Below the pieces are notes generated by a model. The model made no database searches and had not been told where the DNA came from. It saw only the letters and a program-made list of their open reading frames with translations. The translations under genes and the position numbers were made by a program. A stretch of DNA of 41,668 nt, taken from positions 1 through 41,668 of the forward strand of contig CAIPQN010000067.1 of the NCBI GenBank assembly GCA_903867225.1, read 5' to 3'. Source of the stretch: an uncultured Pseudomonadota bacterium. GTDB taxonomy: Bacteria; Pseudomonadota; Gammaproteobacteria; Methylococcales; Methylomonadaceae. Shown here in pieces: positions 19,074 through 26,569 of this stretch; position 1 is the stretch's first letter, and each line of letters opens with the position of its first letter.

Positions 19074-21169
19074 TGCAAAAAGCTAAAATCCTGATTGTTG
19101 ATGACAATCCAAATAATCGCCTTGCCATTCGCACGATTTTAAAAGGCATTGACGCAGAGTTACACGAAGTCGATAACGGTTTTGACGCACTGTCGATGAC
19201 CCTAGAATTTGATTACGCACTTATTTTGCTTGATATTCAAATGCCAGAAATGGATGGTTATGAAGTTTGCGAACAACTTCGAGCTGATGCACAAACAAGA
19301 GATGTACCAGTGATTTTTTTAACCGCCGCATTTAAAGAAAATACAGACAAAATGCGCGGCTACAGTGCGGGGGCAACCGATTATTTAACCAAACCGATTG
19401 ATGATCATATCTTAAAAGCGAAAGTTCACGTTTTTTTACGAATCTACCAGCAGCATCAGCAGTTACAAGAAAATAATGCCGCGTTACAACTTGCTGCTTC
19501 CGTATTTGAATCACAGCAAGGCATGATTATTACCGATGCTGAAAATAAAATTTTGCGGGTTAATAAAGCGTTTAGTGAAATAACACTCTACGATGCTGAA
19601 GATGTGATTGGTCAAAATCCAAGCATTCTTAAATCTGGTCGCCAAGATGAAGATTTTTATCGAACAATGTGGTGCTGTATTCAAAAAACAGGTTTTTGGA
19701 GTGGTGAATTATGGAATCGCCGTAAAAATGGTGAAGTATATCCAGAATGGTTAAACGTCACATCGGTCAAGATAAATGGGGTTCTTAGTCATTACATTGG
19801 TACGATGAGTGACATTACTGAACATAAAACCGCTGAAGCGGAAATTCATAAATTAGCGTTTTATGATCCATTGACGGGTTTGCCAAATCGCCGTTTATTG
19901 GCAGAGCGGTTGCAACACGGAATTGAGCGTAGTGTACGAGATGGTGAATTAATGGCGTTGCTTATGCTCGATTTAGATCATTTCAAACCAGTAAATGATA
20001 GTTTAGGGCATTTAGCGGGTGATCAATTATTGCAACAAGTCGCAAAACGGTTATTGAATCGGTTACGCAATTCCGATATGACAGCTCGTCTAGGGGGCGA
20101 TGAATTTACCGTATTGCTGGAAAATATCACACACATCGACAATGCCGCTGAAATTGCACAAGAAATTATCAATAGTTTGATGGAGCCATTTTATTTAAAC
20201 ATCGAAAATAAAATGGAACACAAAGAAGTTCATATTGGTGTGAGCATTGGGATTAGTGTTTTTGATCAACATGACAAAACTAAAAATAAAATAATTACGC
20301 CGCAATTGCTTATGGATAACGCTGATATTGCTTTATACAAAGCCAAAGACAACGGACGAAATTGTTTTGCATATTTTTCAGAAGAGTTAACGCTTGCTGC
20401 GCGGCGACATATTGAACTTGAATCTATCTTGCGTGGCATTTTAGATCGTAATGAATTATTGGTGAATTATCAGCCATTAGTTGATATTAAAACCGATACC
20501 ATTATTGGTGCTGAAGCCTTAATTCGCGGCTTTCCTATTATTCCTGGTTTTGCAACGCCTTGGCATTTTATTAAGTTTGCTGAAGAAACGGGATTTATTA
20601 TCGCTATTGGTGAATGGATATTACTTGAAACATGTCGGCAAGGTAAACATTGGATTGATGCGGGGTTTCCTGCTTTAAAGCTCGCTGTGAATGTGTCGCC
20701 ACATCAATTCAGTCATAGTGACATGGTTCATTCGGTAACAAAAGTGCTAGCAAAAACACAATTTCCCGCGCAATTTTTAGAGCTTGAATTAACGGAGACA
20801 GGCTTGATGGAAAATCACGAAAAAACTCGCACGACGCTAGATAATTTAAGACAACTTGGCGTAAGTATTTCAATTGATGATTTTGGCACAGGCTATTCTT
20901 CGCTGGCGTATTTGAAGTATTTTCCAATTAGCACGCTTAAAATCGACAAAAGTTTTATCGATGATATTCCTGAAAAAGAAGACGATATGACAATTGCTGA
21001 AACGATTATTTCAATGGGACACACGCTTGGTTTTAAAGTGCTTGCAGAGGGCGTTGAAACGTTGGAACAACTTGAATTTTTGCGCGAAAAAGGCTGTGAT
21101 GAATATCAAGGTTATTTTAAAAGTAAACCTCTTCCTGTTGATAAATTTGAACTGCTGCTTAAGGCTTAA
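19073..21169 (+). CDS. REC-PAS-GGDEF-EAL cyclic di-GMP signalling protein
   Basis: 698 aa. The receiver domain (about 5-120) has phospho-acceptor Asp54 in LILLDIQMP. A PAS domain follows (about 140-260). The GGDEF domain has an intact GGDEF at 341-345 and an inhibitory-site RNSD at 332-335. The EAL domain starts with EAL at 481-483 and keeps NVSPHQF, ELTETGLM, DDFGTGYSSLAYLK, AEGVET and QGYFKSKP. Both synthesis and breakdown of cyclic di-GMP are therefore possible. An ATG at 19073 overlapping the cheB stop (TAATG) is preferred over an earlier start seven codons upstream because the receiver begins directly after it. This is the last gene of the operon and the likely output of the phosphorelay. 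Confidence 0.95.
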   Translation: MQKAKILIVDDNPNNRLAIRTILKGIDAELHEVDNGFDALSMTLEFDYALILLDIQMPEMDGYEVCEQLRADAQTRDVPVIFLTAAFKENTDKMRGYSAGATDYLTKPIDDHILKAKVHVFLRIYQQHQQLQENNAALQLAASVFESQQGMIITDAENKILRVNKAFSEITLYDAEDVIGQNPSILKSGRQDEDFYRTMWCCIQKTGFWSGELWNRRKNGEVYPEWLNVTSVKINGVLSHYIGTMSDITEHKTAEAEIHKLAFYDPLTGLPNRRLLAERLQHGIERSVRDGELMALLMLDLDHFKPVNDSLGHLAGDQLLQQVAKRLLNRLRNSDMTARLGGDEFTVLLENITHIDNAAEIAQEIINSLMEPFYLNIENKMEHKEVHIGVSIGISVFDQHDKTKNKIITPQLLMDNADIALYKAKDNGRNCFAYFSEELTLAARRHIELESILRGILDRNELLVNYQPLVDIKTDTIIGAEALIRGFPIIPGFATPWHFIKFAEETGFIIAIGEWILLETCRQGKHWIDAGFPALKLAVNVSPHQFSHSDMVHSVTKVLAKTQFPAQFLELELTETGLMENHEKTRTTLDNLRQLGVSISIDDFGTGYSSLAYLKYFPISTLKIDKSFIDDIPEKEDDMTIAETIISMGHTLGFKVLAEGVETLEQLEFLREKGCDEYQGYFKSKPLPVDKFELLLKA

Positions 21170-21378
21170 AATGGGATTGCTCCCACGGGAGTAGCAAGCG
21201 AACATGATGATAAACAGGTACCAAAAAGTTGTTTGAGATAATACATGGCATTTTCAGAAATGCCGCGTTTATGATAGCCGCTCAATATTAGTGTACAACA
21301 AAATGGAAACGACACGTTACCAGAACGACACCAGAGGTTTGGTTTGAAAAGAAGAAATTTCAGAAAAAATGACACAGC

Positions 21379-21445
21379 GTTGAAAATAATGGTGCCTAGG
21401 GGCGGAATCGAACCGTCGACACAAAGATTTTCAATCCCTCGCTCT
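21379..21445 (-). repeat. Left copy of 67-bp direct repeat (candidate attachment site)
   Basis: This 67-bp stretch matches 23851-23917 with five mismatches by eye, in the same orientation. It covers about 11 bp of the tRNA-Phe 3' trailer and the 3' 56 nt of the tRNA. Tyrosine-recombinase elements commonly use exactly this part of a tRNA gene as attachment core, so the pair may be attL/attR. Confidence 0.6.
21390..21445 (-). pseudogene. tRNA-Phe remnant (3' 56 nt only)
   Basis: On the minus strand the fragment has CCA, the 3' acceptor strand, T arm, variable loop, anticodon arm with GAA and the end of the D stem (AGAGC). It then breaks off: the D loop, 5' D stem and 5' acceptor strand are missing. 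The anticodon stem has substitutions leaving two G-T pairs, and the acceptor strand has one change relative to the intact copies. It cannot fold as a tRNA. Confidence 0.85.
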
Positions 21446-21489
21446 CATACTTGGTTGTGAACAACTTTGGCAACACTAGAAAGTATGAG
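21444..21489. repeat. 9-bp inverted repeat abutting the tRNA remnant
   Basis: CTCATACTT (21444-21452) and AAGTATGAG (21481-21489) can pair around a 28-nt loop, which itself contains a small GTTG-TGAA-CAAC hairpin. It begins exactly where similarity to tRNA-Phe stops, which is suggestive for a recombination site or end of an element. Confidence 0.45.
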
Positions 21490-21674
21490 GCTTTGAATGG
21501 TATCGACATCAGGGATGGAGAATCACTTGGTCGGGATGAAGTTCGGTAATAATTCAATTAACCTGACTTATTGACGGCATGGGGACTTGGATGGTCACTG
21601 TGTCTGCGTTGTGCTTTTTTGCTATCATAAGCGACTCTAATTAACTGCTTAAAGTCTCACACAGGAATATAAAA

Positions 21675-23087
21675 ATGAAAGGATGGGTTTATATACTGAC
21701 AACAAAGTCTATGCCTAATTTTGTAAAAGTAGGATTCTCAACAAAAGATCCCGAACTTAGAGCCAAAGAATTAGATACGACAGGGCTACCTCATCCTTTT
21801 AAAGTTGCTTACGAGATATTAGTTAACGAACCACGAGATGTTGAGCAACTAGCGCATAAAATTCTTAAAAATAATGGCTTTCACGAAAATAAAGAATTTT
21901 TCAATTGCTCGATAGAAGTCGCTATTGCAAGTATCAGAAAAGCCGCGAAAGGAGAAATCATATTAGAAAACATTTATGATGCAGACGTACCAACAGAATG
22001 TGAAGACGATTCTTGGGTAGATGACCTGATTGCATGGGCAGAAAAAAGTAAAATCCCAGAAAAGTATTTACCTCGAAAAAAAGCAGACCTATTGAAGTTA
22101 AAGGAATTAGAGTTAGATTACTCGGGTATAGAACTTATCGGCATTCCCGAATCTATAGGTAACTTAACTGCTTTAGAATATTTAAGTTTAAACGGGCGGC
22201 AATTAGTAAATCTCCCCAGCTCTATAGGTAATTTGATTGCTTTGGAAGAGCTAAGTTTGTATCAGAACCAATTAACAAACATACCAGCATCTATAGGTAA
22301 CTTAACTGCTTTAAAATACCTAAGTTTGGATCAGAATCAATTGACAAGCATACCAGCATCTATAGGTAACTTAACTGCTTTGCAATCATTAAGTTTGGCT
22401 GAAAACAAATTAACTAACATACCAGCATCTATAGGTAACTTAACTGCTTTAAAATACCTAAATTTGGATGAGAACCAATTAACGAGCATACCAACATCTA
22501 TAGGAAAATTAATTTCTTTAGACGGGTTATATTTATTCGATAACAAGTTACTAGACATACCAGAATCTATAGGAAATTTAATTTCGTTAGAAAAATTAGA
22601 TTTAGCTCGGAACCAATTAACGAGGCTGCCAGAATCTATAGGCTACTTAACTAAATTAAGAGAATTACGTTTATTAGAAAATCAGTTGGTAGCCATACCT
22701 GAATCTATGGGCAACTTAACTTCTTTAAAAAAACTAGATTTATTTAGAAATAAATTGACGAGAATACCTGAATCTATAGGTAATTTAATTGCTTTGGAAA
22801 AACTAGATTTATTTGAAAACAACTTGGTGAGAATCCCCAAATCTATAGGTAATTTAACCGCTTTAAAACTTCTATTTTTGAATAATAACCAATTAGTCGG
22901 CATACCTGAATCTATAGGTAATTTAATTGCTTTGGAAAAATTAAATTTATCAAAGAATCAATTGACTAACTTACCTAAATCTATACACAATTTAATTGCT
23001 TTGAAAGAGCTAAATGTTGACCAGAACAAATTATCAGAATCTAACGAATTATCAGAATTTGTAACAATAGTTCGGACAGTTTTTTGA
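21675..23087 (+). CDS. GIY-YIG-like (T5orf172/MUG113) domain fused to leucine-rich repeats
   Basis: 470 aa. Residues 1-95 resemble the T5orf172/MUG113 branch of GIY-YIG nucleases: GWVYIL at 3-8 and KVGFS at 18-22 replace GIY and YIG, Arg29 follows in RAKELDTTGLPHPF, and Glu74 in KEFF may bind metal. A linker (about 96-147) leads to about 13 leucine-rich repeats of 23 residues (pattern xALxxLxLxxNxLxxIPxSIGNL) up to about 455. At DNA level these are 69-bp units. AGGAA at 21662-21666 supports ATG 21675. The gene ends at a TGA formed by a T6 run, and the other frame continues with a coding-like tail to 23202. It lies between tRNA-derived direct repeats, suggesting acquisition. A nuclease with a target-recognising LRR is plausible but unproven. 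Confidence 0.85.
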   Translation: MKGWVYILTTKSMPNFVKVGFSTKDPELRAKELDTTGLPHPFKVAYEILVNEPRDVEQLAHKILKNNGFHENKEFFNCSIEVAIASIRKAAKGEIILENIYDADVPTECEDDSWVDDLIAWAEKSKIPEKYLPRKKADLLKLKELELDYSGIELIGIPESIGNLTALEYLSLNGRQLVNLPSSIGNLIALEELSLYQNQLTNIPASIGNLTALKYLSLDQNQLTSIPASIGNLTALQSLSLAENKLTNIPASIGNLTALKYLNLDENQLTSIPTSIGKLISLDGLYLFDNKLLDIPESIGNLISLEKLDLARNQLTRLPESIGYLTKLRELRLLENQLVAIPESMGNLTSLKKLDLFRNKLTRIPESIGNLIALEKLDLFENNLVRIPKSIGNLTALKLLFLNNNQLVGIPESIGNLIALEKLNLSKNQLTNLPKSIHNLIALKELNVDQNKLSESNELSEFVTIVRTVF

Positions 23088-23202
23088 AAAGCTAGATGGA
23101 ACTGTAAAACAACGTCTAAAAGCTGACCTCTTTTGGGAAAAACCGTCATTAAATAATTTACAACCTAAAAAGCCACCAGAAATGTGTCTTTTTACCTTAT
23201 AA
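23086..23202 (+). pseudogene. Frameshifted 3' extension of the LRR gene
   Basis: In the frame one base off the LRR gene, 38 codons run from GAA 23086 to TAA 23200-23202 and read like normal protein (EKLDGTVKQRLKADLFWEKP and on). A single T fewer in the run 23080-23085 would join it to the main frame. It may be a real frameshift, a read error, or programmed slippage. Confidence 0.5.
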
Positions 23203-23237
23203 ATAATTTTTATCATGTTATAAATCAGGAGATACAA

Positions 23238-23549
23238 ATGAGTAATACAGTAATAATTGGCAGATGCGAAGATAATACAACTGATGAAAGAGCTTCAACC
23301 GAACTCGTTCATTCAATATCTGTTCCATTTGAAGGTGGAGCAATAGGAGATGTGACTGTTGCAGTTTTTCGTAGTATAGATGTTCAAGACAGAGGCGGCG
23401 TTGTTCTTAAAATTACATTGGAAAACGGAGCATCCTCATTTATACCATTTACAAGGTCTATTGATTCTGGTGTCGAGATACACATGGCTGGAGATATTGA
23501 AGCTCAAAGTTTTATTCATGCACTGAAGACCGCTATAGCAACTCTGTAA
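23238..23549 (+). CDS. Small hypothetical protein, 103 aa
   Basis: I do not recognise a family. ATG 23238 is preceded by AGGAG at 23227-23231, a strong ribosome site, so an in-frame start 18 codons earlier is rejected. The sequence (MSNTVIIGRCEDNTTDERAS at the start) has no signal peptide or membrane segment. It contains alternating beta-like stretches (GDVTVAVFRSIDVQD, GGVVLKITLENG) and an Ala-rich helix at the C-terminus, suggesting a compact alpha/beta cytosolic protein. It follows the LRR gene by about 150 nt in the same direction, inside the segment bounded by tRNA-Phe repeats, so it may be part of the same acquired unit. Confidence 0.65.
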   Translation: MSNTVIIGRCEDNTTDERASTELVHSISVPFEGGAIGDVTVAVFRSIDVQDRGGVVLKITLENGASSFIPFTRSIDSGVEIHMAGDIEAQSFIHALKTAIATL

Positions 23550-23861
23550 CCGTAGAAAAAGGCAAAGAAATTGTGTTGCTAAAACGCATCATCGAATTGA
23601 CAGAACAAAAAAAATAATGGAATCAGCCTAAGCATCCCGCAAAAGGACACTTAGGCATTCAACTCTTAGTTCGTATAAGTTATTCAGTTTTCCGCGTGAA
23701 CCAGAAGAAACCTAGCGTTTTGACTTGAACCGTTGACGAAATAGCTCACTCACATACGACAACGCCGCAAACATAACGATTCAACATCGAAATCAATCGA
23801 TGCCAGAGCAGAACCAGAAGGCGTGACTAGAATTTTGGCAAATATGAAATGTTGACAATAA
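23550..23861. other. Non-coding stretch, possible gene remnant and hairpin
   Basis: No intact gene. A coding-like run of about 24 codons (23543-23614, ending VEKGKEIVLLKRIIELTEQ plus KK and a stop) overlaps the previous stop in another frame and may be a decayed gene tail. A 7-bp inverted repeat, GCCTAAG 23626-23632 and CTTAGGC 23650-23656, could form a hairpin. The rest shows nothing recognisable up to the tRNA. Confidence 0.4.
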
Positions 23862-23917
23862 TGGTGCCCAGGGGCGGAATCGAACCGTCGACACAAGGAT
23901 TTTCAATCCTTTGCTCT
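23851..23917 (-). repeat. Right copy of 67-bp direct repeat (candidate attachment site)
   Basis: Partner of 21379-21445. It forms the 3' trailer and 3' 56 nt of the intact tRNA-Phe, as expected if an incoming element restored the tRNA at this end. Confidence 0.6.
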
Positions 23918-23937
23918 ACCGACTGAGCTACCTGGGC
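23862..23937 (-). tRNA. tRNA-Phe (GAA), copy 1
   Basis: 76 nt with encoded CCA. The acceptor stem is GCCCAGG/CCTGGGC, D arm GCTC/GAGC, anticodon loop TTGAAAA (anticodon GAA) on an AAGGA/TCCTT stem, variable loop GTGTC and T loop TTCGATT. The T stem GACGG/CCGCC carries an A-C mismatch at position 50-64. It is identical over its full length to copy 2, which lies 38 bp upstream in the transcript. Confidence 0.97.
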
Positions 23938-23975
23938 ATTTTAAAACTTGAGGGAAAACTAAGAATAATTTTTGA

Positions 23976-24051
23976 TGGTGCCCAGGGGCGGAATCGAACC
24001 GTCGACACAAGGATTTTCAATCCTTTGCTCTACCGACTGAGCTACCTGGGC
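23976..24051 (-). tRNA. tRNA-Phe (GAA), copy 2
   Basis: Same 76-nt sequence, structure and A50-C64 mismatch as copy 1. It is promoter-proximal: a good sigma-70 promoter lies directly upstream, so both copies are probably made from one precursor. Confidence 0.97.
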
Positions 24052-24059
24052 ATAGGTGT

Positions 24060-24088
24060 ATTAAACTTGATTACACGCGCCTCGTCAA
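24060..24088 (-). promoter_or_regulatory. Sigma-70 promoter of the tandem tRNA-Phe genes
   Basis: On the minus strand TTGACG (24083-24088), a 17-bp spacer and TTTAAT (24060-24065) end 8 bp before the tRNA 5' end. The match, spacing and position are those of a strong stable-RNA promoter. Confidence 0.8.
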
Positions 24089-24092
24089 TCAC

Positions 24093-24115
24093 TAATGCTA
24101 TTTTTAACAGCATTA
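24093..24115. other. Hairpin between tRNA-Phe promoter and nudJ
   Basis: TAATGCT (24093-24099) and AGCATTA (24109-24115) pair around a 9-nt loop. It lies upstream of the tRNA promoter and upstream of nudJ. Its role is unknown; it could be an operator or chance. Confidence 0.35.
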
Positions 24116-24168
24116 ACCTACTAATTCGCGTAAAATCATCACTTTTAACACCGAAATTCACTTACTTT

Positions 24169-24618
24169 ATGGTTTGGAAACCCCACGTCACCGTCGCCGC
24201 AATTATTGAACGCGAGCAACATTTTTTATTGGTTGAAGAAAGCACGCCTTATGGATTGCAATTCAATCAACCCGCTGGACATTTGGAAGAACACGAAGAT
24301 TTAATTACCGCCATAAAACGTGAAGTGTTAGAAGAAACCGCTTGGAATTTTACTCCTGAATATATTTCTGGTGTGCATTTGTGGCGACGTAATCCAAATA
24401 ATCCAACATTCGTGCGTTTTTGCTTTGTTGGTCAATGTTACGATTATCAGTCTACGCAAGCCTTAGACACAGGAATTGTTGCTACACATTGGCTAACTCG
24501 TGACGAAGTTGCAACCAAATCTTTGCGTAGTCCGCTCGTTTTAAGTTCTATTGATGATTATTTGAGCGGTCAAAATTATCCTCTTTCACTTTTAAAATCC
24601 TTTCTTGATTATGCGTAA
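24169..24618 (+). CDS. nudJ: Nudix hydrolase NudJ (phosphatase)
   Basis: 149 aa. It begins with the family's [10 protein letters not shown] and has WxQPAGHLE-like [14 protein letters not shown]. The Nudix box runs from Gly of GHLEEHE to REVLEET near residues 42-65; the usual Gly after EET is Ala. The RSPLV and SGQNYPL motifs near the C-terminus match E. coli NudJ/YmfB, which hydrolyses nucleoside di- and triphosphates and HMP-PP. ATG 24169 starts the conserved protein; the open frame extends further upstream through the tRNA genes and is not coding there. Its last 8 nt overlap mnmA, the same gene order as in E. coli. No clear ribosome site is seen. Confidence 0.93.
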   Translation: MVWKPHVTVAAIIEREQHFLLVEESTPYGLQFNQPAGHLEEHEDLITAIKREVLEETAWNFTPEYISGVHLWRRNPNNPTFVRFCFVGQCYDYQSTQALDTGIVATHWLTRDEVATKSLRSPLVLSSIDDYLSGQNYPLSLLKSFLDYA

Positions 24619-25702
24619 AAACATCATTGTTGGAATGTCTGGTGGCGTTGATTCGTCTGTTACTGCATTGCTGTTACTTGAACAAGGTCATAATGTTACT
24701 GGCTTGTTTATGAAAAATTGGGAAGAAGACGATGGCACAGAATTTTGCACGGCAATGCAAGATTTAGCCGACGCACAACAAGTGTGTGACACGCTCGGTA
24801 TTGAATTAAAAACAGCTAATTTTGCGGCTGAATACTGGGATGAAGTGTTTGAGGTTTTCTTATCCGAATTCAAAGCAGCACGCACACCTAATCCCGATAT
24901 TTTATGTAATAAGCACGTTAAATTTAAAGCATTTTTGCATTATGCAATTGATGATTTAGGTGCTGATTATATTGCCACAGGACATTATGCGAGGGTTGCA
25001 GAGCAAGGCGGGGAATTTCAATTACTCAAAGGTTTAGACCCAAATAAAGAACAAAGTTATTTTCTTTACACGCTCGGACAAAAGCCACTTTCTCGCACGC
25101 TTTTTCCAATAGGACATTTACACAAACCCGAAATTCGTGCGATGGCGGAACGCGCAGGATTTTCAAATGCGAAAAAGAAAGACAGTACGGGAATTTGTTT
25201 TATTGGCGAACGTAAATTTAGTGATTTTTTAAAACGCTATTTGCCGACGCAAGCAGGTGAAATGCGAACACCAGAAGGTCAATTTATCGCGCAACACCAC
25301 GGTTTAATGTATTACACACTTGGTCAACGACAAGGATTAGGCATTGGTGGCGTGAAAGATGCGCCTGATGAGCCGTGGTACGTTTTGGATAAAGATGTAC
25401 CAAATAACATTTTAATCGTGGGACAAGGGCATAATCATCCATTGATGCTGCACAATTCCCTTATTGCTGACCAACTTGATTGGTGTAGCAATAAACCACT
25501 GACCGAAACATTACATTGCAAAGCTAAAACGCGTTATCGCCAAGAAGATCAGGATTGTGTGGTTAAACCGCTAGATAATGGAAAAATTGAGGTCACTTTT
25601 ACTCAACAGCAACGCGCTATCACGGAAGGGCAATCCGTTGTTTTTTATCAAGATGAAGTTTGTTTAGGCGGCGGAATTATTGAATCGAAGGCGAATCGTT
25701 AA
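24611..25702 (+). CDS. mnmA: tRNA 2-thiouridylase MnmA
   Basis: 363 aa. It adds sulfur to C2 of U34 in tRNA-Lys, -Glu and -Gln. The ATP PP-loop [10 protein letters not shown] is near residue 9. Catalytic cysteines are Cys99 in [12 protein letters not shown] and Cys196 in [25 protein letters not shown] follows. The ATG at 24611 is preferred over a TTG two codons earlier. It overlaps nudJ by 8 nt and is followed after 1 nt by the first of two spermidine-synthase-like genes; hflD, the frequent neighbour in enterobacteria, is not here. Confidence 0.97.
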   Translation: MRKNIIVGMSGGVDSSVTALLLLEQGHNVTGLFMKNWEEDDGTEFCTAMQDLADAQQVCDTLGIELKTANFAAEYWDEVFEVFLSEFKAARTPNPDILCNKHVKFKAFLHYAIDDLGADYIATGHYARVAEQGGEFQLLKGLDPNKEQSYFLYTLGQKPLSRTLFPIGHLHKPEIRAMAERAGFSNAKKKDSTGICFIGERKFSDFLKRYLPTQAGEMRTPEGQFIAQHHGLMYYTLGQRQGLGIGGVKDAPDEPWYVLDKDVPNNILIVGQGHNHPLMLHNSLIADQLDWCSNKPLTETLHCKAKTRYRQEDQDCVVKPLDNGKIEVTFTQQQRAITEGQSVVFYQDEVCLGGGIIESKANR

Positions 25703-25703
25703 T

Positions 25704-26567
25704 ATGCCACATACGCAAGATAGTAAATTTAAACGATTGTTTAATAACAATACCATGTACAAATATGATGGTTTATTGATTCATCAAGATTACGACGATG
25801 ATGGCGCGTTAGAAGTCGTTGAAGCAGATGGCGTGCGTTCATTGCATTTTGGTTCATTGCCGCGCCAAAGTTCGATGTTACTTAGCGATCCACATAAATT
25901 ATATTTGGAATATGCAAAAACAATGTCAACGTGGATGTTGTTTAAAGAAACGTTAAACGATGATGCGTTGTTAATTGGTTTAGGCGGTGGTTCACTTGCC
26001 AAGTATTTATTGCATCAATTTCCCGATTGCCAAGTTAAGGTTGTTGAATATCGTAAAAGTGTCGTCAAAATTGCTCGCAGTCATTTTGATTTGCCGTTTG
26101 ATGATGCCCGTTTAAAAGTCATCGTGGACGATGGTGCGGAATATGTTCGTAAACGTCTTGATAGTGAACGTGAATTATACAGCCTGATTATGGTTGATGC
26201 GTTTGATGCTACAGGTATGGCTGAAGCGATTTGTAATTTTGAATTTTTTGAACGCTGCCAAACCTTACTCAAAAAGGACGGAATCTTGGTTATTAATTGT
26301 TGGGGCGGAGTGCGCCGTCCACAATTTCAAAAAATTGCGTTGTGGCTTGGTAGATTATTCAATTGGAAATTATTATTTGTACCCGTCACAGGACGTGGCA
26401 ATATCATTGGTTTGGCATTTAACGAGAAGACACCGACATATCGACTAAAGGATTTACGCACTCGCGCTATTGTTTTGGAACAATTACATCAAATGGAATT
26501 CACACGCTTTTTGAAAGATTTGGTTAAACACAATGCTAGCGTACTCCAAAACATTATTTATAAATAA
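25704..26567 (+). CDS. Spermidine-synthase-like SAM-fold protein, paralogue 1
   Basis: 287 aa with a Rossmann SAM/dcSAM-binding core of the spermidine synthase superfamily: LLIGLGGGSLAKYLLHQFP near residue 92, an acidic strand end in VVEYRK, VDDGAEYV near 147 and LIMVDAFDATGMAEA near 165. Classical spermidine synthases have a DAY/DSTDP-like catalytic motif; here VDAFD stands in, so polyamine transfer is uncertain and a methyltransferase role is possible. ATG 25704 is chosen because an upstream TTG would overlap mnmA. The next gene starts 2 nt after the stop and encodes a close paralogue. Possibly co-transcribed with nudJ and mnmA. Confidence 0.85.
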   Translation: MPHTQDSKFKRLFNNNTMYKYDGLLIHQDYDDDGALEVVEADGVRSLHFGSLPRQSSMLLSDPHKLYLEYAKTMSTWMLFKETLNDDALLIGLGGGSLAKYLLHQFPDCQVKVVEYRKSVVKIARSHFDLPFDDARLKVIVDDGAEYVRKRLDSERELYSLIMVDAFDATGMAEAICNFEFFERCQTLLKKDGILVINCWGGVRRPQFQKIALWLGRLFNWKLLFVPVTGRGNIIGLAFNEKTPTYRLKDLRTRAIVLEQLHQMEFTRFLKDLVKHNASVLQNIIYK

Positions 26568-26569
26568 AA

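Larger units (their letters stand above)
21170..21674. other. Non-coding stretch containing a tRNA-Phe remnant and hairpins
   Basis: No gene is supported in these 505 bp. A weak hairpin (TTGC-TCC ... GGA-GTA-GCAA, about 21177-21200) follows the GGDEF-EAL gene and may end its transcript, but it lacks a T run. The tRNA-Phe fragment is at 21390-21445, followed by a 9-bp inverted repeat at 21444-21452 / 21481-21489. The remaining DNA up to the LRR gene shows nothing recognisable. Confidence 0.6.

Noticed and set aside
21390-21445. tmRNA or functional tRNA
   Set aside because: Only the 3' 56 nt match tRNA-Phe; the 5' half and tag-coding part are missing.
22130-23045. CRISPR array in the 69-bp repeats
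   Set aside because: The periodicity encodes in-frame leucine-rich repeats with no unique spacers.
23911-24168. N-terminal extension of NudJ by 86 residues
   Set aside because: The extension reads through two tRNA genes in antisense; NudJ homology starts at the ATG at 24169.
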